A stretch of DNA of 16,442 bases from CAZQNF01 sp964403325. Its GTDB lineage: Bacteria; Patescibacteriota; Patescibacteriia; Magasanikbacterales; GWA2-37-8. The notes under the pieces are model-generated. The model was not told where the DNA came from. It saw nothing but the letters and a program-made list of their open reading frames with translations, and ran no database searches. Position numbers and translations under genes: made by a program. Location of the stretch: positions 1 through 16,442 of the forward strand of contig CAYOFO010000029.1 in assembly GCA_964403325.1 (NCBI GenBank), read 5' to 3'. Below, piece by piece: positions 6,794-13,844 of the stretch. The first letter of the stretch is position 1; every line of letters begins with the position of its first letter.

Positions 6794-7207
6794 ATGAAAA
6801 TATATTTTTCCGGTTCAATCCGAGGTGGGAGAAACGATCAAGAAATCTACCGGGAAATTATTAAGGAACTGCAAAGTTATGGCGAAGTCCTAACCGAACA
6901 TATTGGAAAAGCCGGCCTCACTTCATTTGGAGAAAATAATTTTACCGAAGAAATGGTTTACGCGCGTGATATGAATTGGCTGGCAGAAGCTGATGTGGTG
7001 GTAGCTGAAGTCTCAACTCCAAGTTTGGGGGTGGGTTATGAAATCGGTAAAGCCGAAGATATGAAAAAACCTATTTTATGTTTGTATCGTCGCGAAGAAG
7101 GTAAAAGATGTTCGGCCATGCTAATGGGCAATAACTATCTTACTTTTGAACAATACACTGATTTAGAAAACGTCAAACAATTTATTCAAAATTTTTTAAA
7201 GAAATAA
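6794..7207 (+). CDS. DNPH1: DNPH1/Rcl-type 2'-deoxynucleoside 5'-phosphate N-hydrolase
   Basis: DNPH1 (Rcl) belongs to the nucleoside deoxyribosyltransferase fold and hydrolyses the glycosidic bond of deoxynucleoside monophosphates, in humans notably 5-hydroxymethyl-dUMP, so cleansing the nucleotide pool. The 137 residues are collinear with the mammalian protein as I recall it. YFSGSIRGGR is at 4-13, LTEH at 33-36, ADVVVAEV at 66-73, PSLGVGYEIG at 76-85 and KPILCLYR at 92-99. The counterparts of human Y24, D80 and nucleophile E104 are Y4, D59 and E83, all present. ATG 6794 is 24 bases after the nuclease stop, with a weak AAAGAGG about 14 bases upstream. It is cytosolic, with no signal peptide. 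Generic nucleoside deoxyribosyltransferase activity is the alternative, but the GSIRGGR loop argues for the N-hydrolase. Confidence 0.88.
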   Translation: MKIYFSGSIRGGRNDQEIYREIIKELQSYGEVLTEHIGKAGLTSFGENNFTEEMVYARDMNWLAEADVVVAEVSTPSLGVGYEIGKAEDMKKPILCLYRREEGKRCSAMLMGNNYLTFEQYTDLENVKQFIQNFLKK

Positions 7208-7233
7208 AATAAGAAAATATTCTGTTGTTTATT

Positions 7234-7944
7234 ATGGCTACACTCATTTTTGATATTGAAACGATTGGCGAGAATTACCAGGCGCTTGATGAAACCACAC
7301 AGCATATGCTGACGCGCTGGATTAAAAAAGGTTCGCCCGGCGAAGAAGAATACGAAAAAGCGCTCGAGGACGTAAAAAACGGTTTAGGATTTTCTCCGCT
7401 CACCGGGGAAATTGCCGTAATTGGTGTGCTTGACGCTGATCGAGAGAAAGGCGTGGTGTATTATCAGGCGCCTGGGTTGAGCTACCAGGATTTTGAAGAA
7501 AATGGCATTACCTTTAAACAGCGTACCGAAAAAGAAATGCTTGAGCAGTTTTGGCAGGGGGTGTTGAAGTATGATGCGGTAGTCAGTTTTAATGGCCGTT
7601 GTTTTGATGTTCCGTTTTTGATGATCCGATCCGCTATTCATCGGGTCAAGCCCACTAAAAATTTTTTATCGAACCGGTATTTGGGCTCGCAGCGTTATGG
7701 CGAGAAACATATTGATCTGTGCGACCAACTTTCTTTTTATGGTGCCATGATGAGGCGGCCAAGTTTGCATCTCGCGGCCCGAGCTTTTGGCGTTAAAAGT
7801 CCAAAAACGGGCGGGGTAACCGGGGACGAGGTGGGGAGTTTGTTTCAAGAAAAAAAGTTTTTGGAGATTGCTCGGTACAACGTGGGAGATCTGTTCGCTA
7901 CCAAGGAATTGTATTTGTATTGGAAAGAGTATCTTGATGTGTAA
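7234..7944 (+). CDS. DEDDy 3'-5' exonuclease (predicted PolB-like exonuclease family)
   Basis: This is a stand-alone 3'-5' exonuclease of the RNase H-like DEDD superfamily, 236 residues long. Exo I is at D7/E9 in LIFDIET, Exo II is SFNGRCFDVPFL with N120 and D125, and Exo III is YNVGD with Y215 and D219, the tyrosine marking the DEDDy subgroup. The general pattern fits the predicted PolB-like exonuclease family (DNA_pol_B_exo2). There is no polymerase domain. The ORF opens at a TTG nine bases earlier, but ATG 7234 puts the first catalytic Asp at residue 7, as is normal. It ends convergent with the L,D-transpeptidase gene 63 bases away. The substrate is unknown; repair or degradation of DNA ends is likely. 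Confidence 0.88.
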   Translation: MATLIFDIETIGENYQALDETTQHMLTRWIKKGSPGEEEYEKALEDVKNGLGFSPLTGEIAVIGVLDADREKGVVYYQAPGLSYQDFEENGITFKQRTEKEMLEQFWQGVLKYDAVVSFNGRCFDVPFLMIRSAIHRVKPTKNFLSNRYLGSQRYGEKHIDLCDQLSFYGAMMRRPSLHLAARAFGVKSPKTGGVTGDEVGSLFQEKKFLEIARYNVGDLFATKELYLYWKEYLDV

Positions 7945-7953
7945 GGTGTACGC

Positions 7954-7983
7954 TTGATGATGGTCAGTTATCACTGTCGTCAA
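7954..7983 (+). other. Hairpin between convergent genes, no U-run
   Basis: In RNA from the plus strand, 7954-7964 can pair with 7973-7983 over 11 positions, three of them G-U, around an 8-base loop. It sits 9 bases after the exonuclease stop, where a terminator is expected, but lacks a U-tract. It may protect the 3' end, or be coincidental. Confidence 0.25.
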
Positions 7984-8007
7984 ATATGGCTATGTCCGTC
8001 TAGGTAT

Positions 8008-8754
8008 TTATCTGTGGTGAGGTTTTTTGTGTTTGGCTGATCGAATTTTGTGAGTTAGGGTGGTGTGTGGCAAAATTTCTACCAGCGTCCCAGTTGGGAG
8101 CATGTCAAAAAGAGCAATGACGTTTTTTGACGTCATGCGAATACAGCCGTGCGAAGCTGGTGTGCCGATCTTTTTTTCGCTCGGAGTCCCGTGAATGGCA
8201 ATGCCGCGATAAAGAGAATCAATATACCCACCGCGGTTGACTCTCGCTTCAAGCCCAGCGAGCGTCATTTTACGGGTAATCATGCCACGCACTTGTCCTC
8301 CGAGTTCGGTGCCAATTTTAGCGTGTTCGCCGCGTTTAGAAAAAATGGTATGCATGCCGGTAGGTGTTTGGTTACCATCTTTTTTATTGCCAGTTCCGCG
8401 TAAGGCGGTAGACACCAAAAAAGATCCAATTTTTTTGTCATTTCTTATTATTACCAATTGTTGCTGGTTGGGAATAACAATCAGTGCAATTTGGTCGGGT
8501 TGTAAGCCAAATTTTTTGAATCGTTTTAAGGCGTAATTTATTTCTGAGGATTGAATTTCTGGTGACGGCGATTGAACCTCGGCTGTGGCGCGTGGCGTAA
8601 GTAAGATAGAATCGTTGGTCTCTTCAGGAGAATGCGTAACTGCAGAGCTATAATTTTTATCTGCCTGGGAACATTCCAGCGATTTGGGCGTGGAATATTC
8701 TGGAGTGCAGGCGAGCAATGTGCTTGCCAAAAAAAATGATTCAGAAAAACGCAT
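8008..8754 (-). CDS. L,D-transpeptidase (YkuD domain) lipoprotein
   Basis: This is a peptidoglycan 3-3 cross-linking or protein-attaching enzyme acting outside the membrane. From ATG 8754 the protein has 248 residues. MRFSESFFLASTLLAC is a lipoprotein signal with lipobox LLAC and lipid-attachment site C16. A Ser/Thr/Pro/Glu-rich linker runs to about 72, and the YkuD catalytic domain spans about 86-228. The signature is intact: H188 in IAIHGTP, then IGTPASHGCIRM with H202 and catalytic C204. The tail is basic (KHKKPHHR). The reading frame is open back to 8802, but a -35/-10 pair ends at 8774, and only the 8754 ATG lies clearly downstream of it. It shows that the organism has a peptidoglycan wall needing L,D-cross-links or anchored proteins. 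Confidence 0.93.
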   Translation of the reverse strand: MRFSESFFLASTLLACTPEYSTPKSLECSQADKNYSSAVTHSPEETNDSILLTPRATAEVQSPSPEIQSSEINYALKRFKKFGLQPDQIALIVIPNQQQLVIIRNDKKIGSFLVSTALRGTGNKKDGNQTPTGMHTIFSKRGEHAKIGTELGGQVRGMITRKMTLAGLEARVNRGGYIDSLYRGIAIHGTPSEKKIGTPASHGCIRMTSKNVIALFDMLPTGTLVEILPHTTLTHKIRSAKHKKPHHR

Positions 8755-8773
8755 AACGATAAATGAACGAAGC

Positions 8774-8802
8774 ATTATCTCATAAAATGCTACTTTTGGC
8801 AA
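8774..8802 (-). promoter_or_regulatory. Predicted promoter of the L,D-transpeptidase gene
   Basis: On the minus strand TTGCCA (8802-8797) and GATAAT (8779-8774) are separated by exactly 17 bases. The start near 8767 gives a leader of about 12 bases to ATG 8754 and excludes the upstream in-frame ATGs at 8802 and 8775. Confidence 0.65.
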
Positions 8803-8956
8803 TACAAGCTTGGCTCGACGATCAAATTTGGTGGCTAAACTTGCTTTTATAGGGGAAAGCGTTTAGTTATGTATTCTGAAAGGAAGTATTTTTACCAAGC
8901 TGCTTTTGTTAAATTGTTGAGTATTCTGGAGGGTCTTTTTTTCTCTGTGGGTATGT

Positions 8957-8990
8957 TTGTGTAAAAGTGGTTTTTCGGGTATGCTATAAG
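8957..8990 (+). promoter_or_regulatory. Predicted promoter of the VirD4/TraG-like ATPase gene
   Basis: TTGTGT (8957-8962) and TATGCT (8980-8985) are separated by 17 bases. An overlapping extended -10, TGCTATAAG (8982-8990), is also present. Either would start transcription about 10-15 bases before ATG 9007. Confidence 0.55.
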
Positions 8991-9006
8991 GACTTAAAAT
9001 TTCCTT

Positions 9007-10926
9007 ATGGAAAACACCTCTTCACCCATTCTTCCTCCTAGTTTTAACCCGCTGACGGCTATCAAACCCAATCCTGAGGTCAATTTTTTTGCCATGACCA
9101 ATTATCGCAATCAGAATCGGCGGTTTGGCATTAAGCTCGATGATCGTCGGCGTCATATGTATGTGGTTGGAAAGAGTGGTATGGGTAAAACGACCATTCT
9201 CGAAAACATGGTTCTCAACGATATTTATGCCGGGCATGGCATCGGTCTCGTAGATCCGCACGGAGATTTTGCTGAAAAAATTATCGATTATATTCCGCCG
9301 CATCGTATTAACGATGTTGTATATTTTAATCCATCCGATATCGATTATCCGATTGGTTTTAATATTCTTGAGTCAGTCAACCCCAAATATCGCCATTTGG
9401 TCGCCTCTGGTCTTATGGGTGTATTCAAAAAAATCTGGCCTGATGTTTGGAGTGCCCGTATGGAGTATATTCTTAACAATACCATCTTGGCGCTCCTCGA
9501 CTTTCCCGGCACCACTTTGCTTGGCATTAACCGTTTATTGTCGGATGCCGAATATCGCCGTAAGGTCGTGAATAATTTAAAAGATCCGGTAGTTAAAGCT
9601 TTTTGGCAGGTAGAATTTGCCAGTTACAGCGATAAATATAAGCAAGAAGCGGTGGCGCCGATCCAAAATAAAATTGGTCAGTTTTTGTCGGCTTCAGTAA
9701 TCCGCAATATTGTGGCCCAAGTGTCTTCGCGTATTAACATCCGCGAGATCATGGATCTCAAGAAAATTTTTATCATGAATTTGTCCAAAGGCAAGATCGG
9801 TGAAGACAATTCTCGTCTGCTGGGAGGTATGCTGGTCACCAAAATTCAGCTCTCAGCGATGGAACGCGTTGATATGCCTGAGGCAGAGCGTAAGGATTTC
9901 TTGTTGTATGTAGACGAATTTCAAAATTTTGCCACCGAAAGCTTTGCCAATATTTTGTCTGAGGCGCGCAAATACCGACTTGATCTCATTATGGCCCATC
10001 AATATATGCGTCAGCTCGATGAAAAAGTATTAGATGCGGTTATTGGTAACGTAGGTACGATGGTTACTTTTCGTGTCGGTTCGGCAGATGCCGAGATTAT
10101 TGCCAAAGAGTTTGCGCCCACTTTTCTCGAAGAGGACTTTCTCAATTTGCCCAAACACCAAATTTATCTCAAGCTCCTCATCGATGGTGTGGCTTCCCGC
10201 CCATTCAGCGCGCTCACGTTGCCGCCGATTGGCTCGGCTACGGCCAGTACCGAAAAAGTGGTGAAAGTATCGCGCGAACGCTATGCCGTGCACCGCGAGA
10301 AGATTGAAGACAAGATTGCCCGCTGGAGCGGTATGGTAATCGATCAGAATAGCGAAGATAATGGTGAAATGACTTCAGATTTTGCTTCAGCGGAAAAATT
10401 AGAACCACGGGCGGTCGTGGCTATGCCCGAGCCGGTGGTAGTAGCTACCCCGGCGCCACAAATGGAAAAAATTGAAACAAAGATAGCGCCTCTCGTTTCG
10501 CCTACACCGCCTACTCCAGCAGCTGTACCTCAAACAGCTATTCTCACAGCACCTCCTGCCATTGCCACACCCGTAGCAGTGCCACAGCCAGCAAAACAAA
10601 AACAGCAGCCGGAGGCGGTAGCTCCCCCTCGTTCCAGCAGCCAAAAACCAAATAATCAACCCTCTCAACCTGTGCCACCTCGTTCGTCAGGCAGCTCGGG
10701 CAAAAGAAAGAGAAATCGTTCTCGCTCTTCGTCGGGAGGAAAAAATACGCCAGCCCGTGAGTCTGCAGGGGGGGTATCGGAGATTTTTAAAGATTTGGAC
10801 CTCGTGTCCGGGCAAGAAATTTTGCTGGTAGACCCGCGACAAACCGGCGTTTCGCTCCTGAGCCTGGCGCAAAATGAAAGGCCGATTCAAAACAAAAAAA
10901 AGTCGGAGCGCCAGCCAGCCAATTAA
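9007..10926 (+). CDS. Cytosolic VirD4/TraG-like (type IV coupling protein-type) ATPase with Pro-rich tail
   Basis: This is a 639-residue P-loop ATPase of the HerA/VirD4/TraG group, which pump DNA or protein through type IV secretion or pilus machines. The motor spans about residues 35-408: Walker A VVGKSGMGKTT (53-63), LVDPHGDF (81-88), Walker B FLLYVDEFQNF (298-308) and the HQYMRQL sensor region (331-337). No membrane helix is present, unlike classical VirD4, so it would need a partner to reach the membrane. Residues 445-588 are disordered, rich in Pro, Ala, Val and Gln and ending in a basic Arg/Ser patch. A final ordered-looking block, GVSEIFKDLDLVSGQEILL (589-607) and onwards to about 623, may be a docking module. 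No other secretion genes are in the window. Genes of this kind are common in CPR genomes; its substrate is unknown. Confidence 0.88.
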   Translation: MENTSSPILPPSFNPLTAIKPNPEVNFFAMTNYRNQNRRFGIKLDDRRRHMYVVGKSGMGKTTILENMVLNDIYAGHGIGLVDPHGDFAEKIIDYIPPHRINDVVYFNPSDIDYPIGFNILESVNPKYRHLVASGLMGVFKKIWPDVWSARMEYILNNTILALLDFPGTTLLGINRLLSDAEYRRKVVNNLKDPVVKAFWQVEFASYSDKYKQEAVAPIQNKIGQFLSASVIRNIVAQVSSRINIREIMDLKKIFIMNLSKGKIGEDNSRLLGGMLVTKIQLSAMERVDMPEAERKDFLLYVDEFQNFATESFANILSEARKYRLDLIMAHQYMRQLDEKVLDAVIGNVGTMVTFRVGSADAEIIAKEFAPTFLEEDFLNLPKHQIYLKLLIDGVASRPFSALTLPPIGSATASTEKVVKVSRERYAVHREKIEDKIARWSGMVIDQNSEDNGEMTSDFASAEKLEPRAVVAMPEPVVVATPAPQMEKIETKIAPLVSPTPPTPAAVPQTAILTAPPAIATPVAVPQPAKQKQQPEAVAPPRSSSQKPNNQPSQPVPPRSSGSSGKRKRNRSRSSSGGKNTPARESAGGVSEIFKDLDLVSGQEILLVDPRQTGVSLLSLAQNERPIQNKKKSERQPAN

Positions 10927-10955
10927 TTTTATAGATTTTATTCCCCTAAACGGTT

Positions 10956-12209
10956 ATGTACTATTCTCAATTATTCGGTAAAACAATTAAACATGCGCCC
11001 AAAGATTCTGATACCGCTAATCATCGTCTTCTTACCCAAGCTGGCTTTGTTGATCAGTTAATGGCGGGTGTATATTCTTATTTACCCCTAGGATTGAGGG
11101 TTTTGCGAAAAATTGAAATTATCATTCGTGAAGAAATGAACAAAGTTGGAGGACAAGAAGTCTTAATGCCCATCCTTCATCCAAGCGAGATTTGGAAAAC
11201 AACTGGTGCTTGGGATAATGTTGATGTTTTGTTTAAAATTAAAAGTAGAACTGAACGGGAGTATGCACTAGGACAAAGTGAAGAAGAGGTAGTGACTCCT
11301 TTGGTTATGTCTCGCGCCATTTCATATAAAGATTTACCAATTGCCACTTACCAAATTCATTGGAAATATCGCGATGAATTGCGGGCAAAGTCTGGAATTA
11401 TGCGTGGCCGTGAGTTTTTAATGAAGGATATGTATTCCTTTCATGAATCTTCGGAAGATTTTTTGAAGTATTACGAAGTAGTAAAGCAGGCGTATGTCAA
11501 TATTTTTGAAAGACTGGGTTTAGTAGCTAAAGTTACCGAAGCTTCTGGCGGGAGTTTTTCAGAAAAAATTTCTTATGAGTTCATGGTTTTAACTGATGCT
11601 GGAGAAGATGATATTTTATATTGTGAACAATGCAATTTTTGTGTTAATGTGGAAATAGCCCAGGTAAAAGAAGGAGTTGGTTGTGTGTGCCGACAGGCAG
11701 AGCTTAAAATGGGTCGAGCTTCAGAGGTGGGAAATGTGTTTGATCTAGGGCAGAAATATGGTAAAGATTTTGATCTAGGTTTTGTAGATGCGACAGGTAC
11801 AAAGCGTTATCCTTTTATGGGATGTTATGGAATTGGGGTAAGTAGGGCAATGGGCGTAATAGTAGAAAAATTTCATGATGATAAGGGAATAATATGGCCA
11901 GTTTCGATAGCCCCATTTCAAGTACATCTAGTAGTATTGGGAAAAGAGGAAGAAGTATATGAAGAAGCGAAAAAAATATACGAACAATTACTCAAACAGA
12001 ATGTTGAAGTGTTATTTGATGACCGTCGAGAGATAGCAGCTGGCGAGAAGTTTGCTGACGCTGATTTGATTGGGATTCCATATCGTTTAGTGGTTTCTAA
12101 AAAAACTTGCCAAAACCAAGTGGTGGAAATGAAAAAAAGAAGCGGCGGCGAAAGTCAGATGGTGCCACGGATAGAAATTGTGCAGACGATAGTAAATGAG
12201 TTGGCTTAA
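10956..12209 (+). CDS. proS: Proline--tRNA ligase, short form without editing domain
   Basis: This enzyme attaches proline to tRNA-Pro. The 417 residues compare with about 570 in typical bacterial ProRS. Class II motifs are clear: motif 1 around residues 60-72, motif 2 WKYRDELRAKSG through GREFLMKDMYSFH (136-163), and motif 3 GCYGIGVSRAMG (289-300). The anticodon-binding domain occupies about 320-417. The roughly 180-residue INS domain that normally lies between motifs 2 and 3 and hydrolyses Ala-tRNA-Pro is absent. In its place is a short segment with C223, C226, C229, C243 and C245 (CEQCNFC, then CVC) that resembles a zinc knuckle. The sequence is more AT-rich than the ATPase gene before it. 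It begins 29 bases after that gene and has no Shine-Dalgarno. Confidence 0.97.
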   Translation: MYYSQLFGKTIKHAPKDSDTANHRLLTQAGFVDQLMAGVYSYLPLGLRVLRKIEIIIREEMNKVGGQEVLMPILHPSEIWKTTGAWDNVDVLFKIKSRTEREYALGQSEEEVVTPLVMSRAISYKDLPIATYQIHWKYRDELRAKSGIMRGREFLMKDMYSFHESSEDFLKYYEVVKQAYVNIFERLGLVAKVTEASGGSFSEKISYEFMVLTDAGEDDILYCEQCNFCVNVEIAQVKEGVGCVCRQAELKMGRASEVGNVFDLGQKYGKDFDLGFVDATGTKRYPFMGCYGIGVSRAMGVIVEKFHDDKGIIWPVSIAPFQVHLVVLGKEEEVYEEAKKIYEQLLKQNVEVLFDDRREIAAGEKFADADLIGIPYRLVVSKKTCQNQVVEMKKRSGGESQMVPRIEIVQTIVNELA

Positions 12210-12217
12210 AGATTGCT

Positions 12218-13051
12218 ATGTATTCGCGCGAGCAGATTCAGCGCTTGCACCGCTCGCTCCAAGAGCTTTTTCCTACTACTCCCGTCCTTCTCGGCGGGAG
12301 TTATTTGTATAATGAAGCTGGTGAAGAGAGTGATGTTGATTTTTACGTGGTCTGTAGCTCGCGACAATATGCTGGTTTTTTAGCTCGTCGGCGACAGCTT
12401 CAGCAGCAAAAATCTTCACTCAGTACCATACGGTTTTCCGTGCTGTTCGTGCCCAGATTTTTTTTTAATCGAGGCTGGTATTATGTGTATGGCCAAGATA
12501 TTCAAGGAAAAATATGGGCTTCGGCGATCAATCGCTCGGTTTTGGTCCGTCAGACGGTAAAAATGGCCTATTTTTATTACCTAAACTTTGTGGCGAGTAG
12601 TCGTGGTACGGTTTCGTTTTTGACCAAAGCCGCCCAGCAGTTATTGGTGGCGTGGCGGGTAGCAAACGGGGTAGGGAAGCAGCCATTTTTTACACTCGCT
12701 TCATTGTCTGCTGATGAAGTGGAAAATCCAGTTTTTTGCTCCCTCAAACATATGGCTGATCGGCAAAAAAATAATCCAGAAGGAGTATTTGATATTGAGG
12801 CTGCAGAGAACGATTTTCTTTTGGCTTTAGCCGGTATTATGCCCGCAGTAAAGCACTATTTTCGTTTCTCGTTGGTTAATTATTGCTGGTATAATATGTG
12901 GTTTTTACTGCGAGGACAAGGAAAATTTTTGGCACGCAACCCGGATAAGTATATTGTGCAATACATGCAAGTTGCGCTGGTGGATAAAAGCTTACGCCCG
13001 GGAGTTTTATCTACTGTTAAAGAAATGGTTTTGCTTGTCTTTATTATTTAG
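12218..13051 (+). CDS. Nucleotidyltransferase-fold (Pol beta-like) protein
   Basis: A 277-residue protein whose N-terminal part carries the Pol beta nucleotidyltransferase signature: LLGGSYLYNEAGEESDVDF, with GGS at 26-28 and the metal pair D39/D41. Such domains transfer NMP groups to small molecules, proteins or RNA. The expected third carboxylate on the following strand is not obvious (IRFSVLFV, about 71-78), so activity may be altered. Residues about 100-277 are mainly helical, rich in aromatic and Arg residues, with no recognised domain; I see no HEPN RX4-6H motif. The start is eight bases after the proS stop, so the two are probably cotranscribed. Its role is unknown. Confidence 0.7.
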   Translation: MYSREQIQRLHRSLQELFPTTPVLLGGSYLYNEAGEESDVDFYVVCSSRQYAGFLARRRQLQQQKSSLSTIRFSVLFVPRFFFNRGWYYVYGQDIQGKIWASAINRSVLVRQTVKMAYFYYLNFVASSRGTVSFLTKAAQQLLVAWRVANGVGKQPFFTLASLSADEVENPVFCSLKHMADRQKNNPEGVFDIEAAENDFLLALAGIMPAVKHYFRFSLVNYCWYNMWFLLRGQGKFLARNPDKYIVQYMQVALVDKSLRPGVLSTVKEMVLLVFII

Positions 13052-13081
13052 CATTTTGGTGCGACCAGAGCCGGTTTTTCG

Positions 13082-13110
13082 TTGACTCCAGGCCGCAAAT
13101 GCCGTACCAT
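13082..13110 (+). promoter_or_regulatory. Predicted promoter of the glutaredoxin operon
   Basis: TTGACT (13082-13087) and TACCAT (13105-13110) are separated by 17 bases. Transcription would start near 13117, leaving about 14 bases before ATG 13131. It probably serves the closely spaced genes through rsmI. Confidence 0.55.
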
Positions 13111-13130
13111 GTACGTATAAAAGTATTTTT

Positions 13131-13367
13131 ATGAAACAAGTTATTATTTATTCGCTCCCAACATGTCATTTTTGCCGCCAGGCCAAAGATTTTTTAACCG
13201 AGCAAGGAGTAGATTTTATAGACTATAATGTAGCTGAGGACGAAGAAAAATTTAATGAAATGGCCGAAAAAAGTGGCCAGACCGGCGCTCCGGTGATTGA
13301 TATTGCGGGAAGTATTGTGGTCGGGTTTAACCCGGAAATGCTTACGGCCCTATTGGCTGAAGTTTAA
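13131..13367 (+). CDS. Glutaredoxin family protein (NrdH/YruB-like)
   Basis: A 78-residue thioredoxin-fold redox protein of the cytosol. The active site is CHFC (residues 12-15), close to the start after one beta strand as in glutaredoxins. The cis-Pro loop is TGAPVI (51-56), followed by GSIVVGF. The dithiol motif suggests reduction of protein disulfides rather than purely glutathione chemistry, and these small forms can feed ribonucleotide reductase; the partner is not shown here. It is the first gene of a run containing a cysteine desulfurase, so a link to thiol or sulfur handling is possible but inferred. Confidence 0.93.
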   Translation: MKQVIIYSLPTCHFCRQAKDFLTEQGVDFIDYNVAEDEEKFNEMAEKSGQTGAPVIDIAGSIVVGFNPEMLTALLAEV

Positions 13368-13386
13368 TTTTTTACTCGATGTGTCT

Positions 13387-13836
13387 ATGAAAATTCGTTT
13401 ATTTTTTTTACTCATGGGCTTAGTAATACTGGTGGGCGGCTGTGGTCAGCCGACGGCTTCCGGTGGAGCGGATGCCAATAATCCGGTTAAAAATCCATCC
13501 ACCAGCACTGCTGCGCAGGACTGTGGATCTGACGAAGCCTGTTTTGATGCCAAATTTAAAGCCTGCGCGCCTGCTAAAATTACTTATGCCATTAATGCGC
13601 AGATTTCTCAAAGCTACAAAATTTTGGGTTTTAAAAATGGTCGTTGTGAGCTTAAAACCATGTTCCCTAAGAATATTTTACCTGACCTTATGAACAAAGA
13701 AGGCTACTGCTTGTACAATAATACGGTCTCCTTTAAAGAAGCCTCCCAAGAAATTATTGCGCTCGGCACCAGTTTCGATAAATATTGCCACGGTCCGCTT
13801 TATGACGCGATTCGTGATATGAGTGCTGTTAAATAA
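13387..13836 (+). CDS. Small Cys-containing lipoprotein, unknown function
   Basis: From ATG 13387 the protein has 150 residues. MKIRLFFLLMGLVILVGGC is a lipoprotein signal with C19 as the lipid-attachment site. A flexible Ser/Thr/Asn/Ala linker follows to about 46. The folded part begins with CGSDEACFDAKFKACAPAK, contains further cysteines in GRCEL, GYCLYN and KYCHG, and so has six cysteines that could form three disulfides outside the membrane. I cannot assign a family. The first ATG in the frame is 90 bases upstream inside the glutaredoxin gene; the 13387 start is chosen because it creates the signal peptide. It lies 19 bases after glutaredoxin and 8 bases before the exonuclease gene, so an operon is likely. 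Confidence 0.85.
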   Translation: MKIRLFFLLMGLVILVGGCGQPTASGGADANNPVKNPSTSTAAQDCGSDEACFDAKFKACAPAKITYAINAQISQSYKILGFKNGRCELKTMFPKNILPDLMNKEGYCLYNNTVSFKEASQEIIALGTSFDKYCHGPLYDAIRDMSAVK

Positions 13837-13844
13837 AGTGTATT

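Noticed and set aside
8869..8964. A 31-codon hydrophobic ORF (MYSERKYFYQ start) in the gap before the ATPase gene, with AGGGG 13 bases upstream.
   Set aside because: Poor ribosome-site spacing, no stable context, and its 3' end overlaps the predicted -35 of the ATPase promoter; could easily be chance.
13052..13130. tRNA or small RNA in the gap before the glutaredoxin gene.
   Set aside because: No cloverleaf or T-arm consensus; the gap is explained by a promoter.
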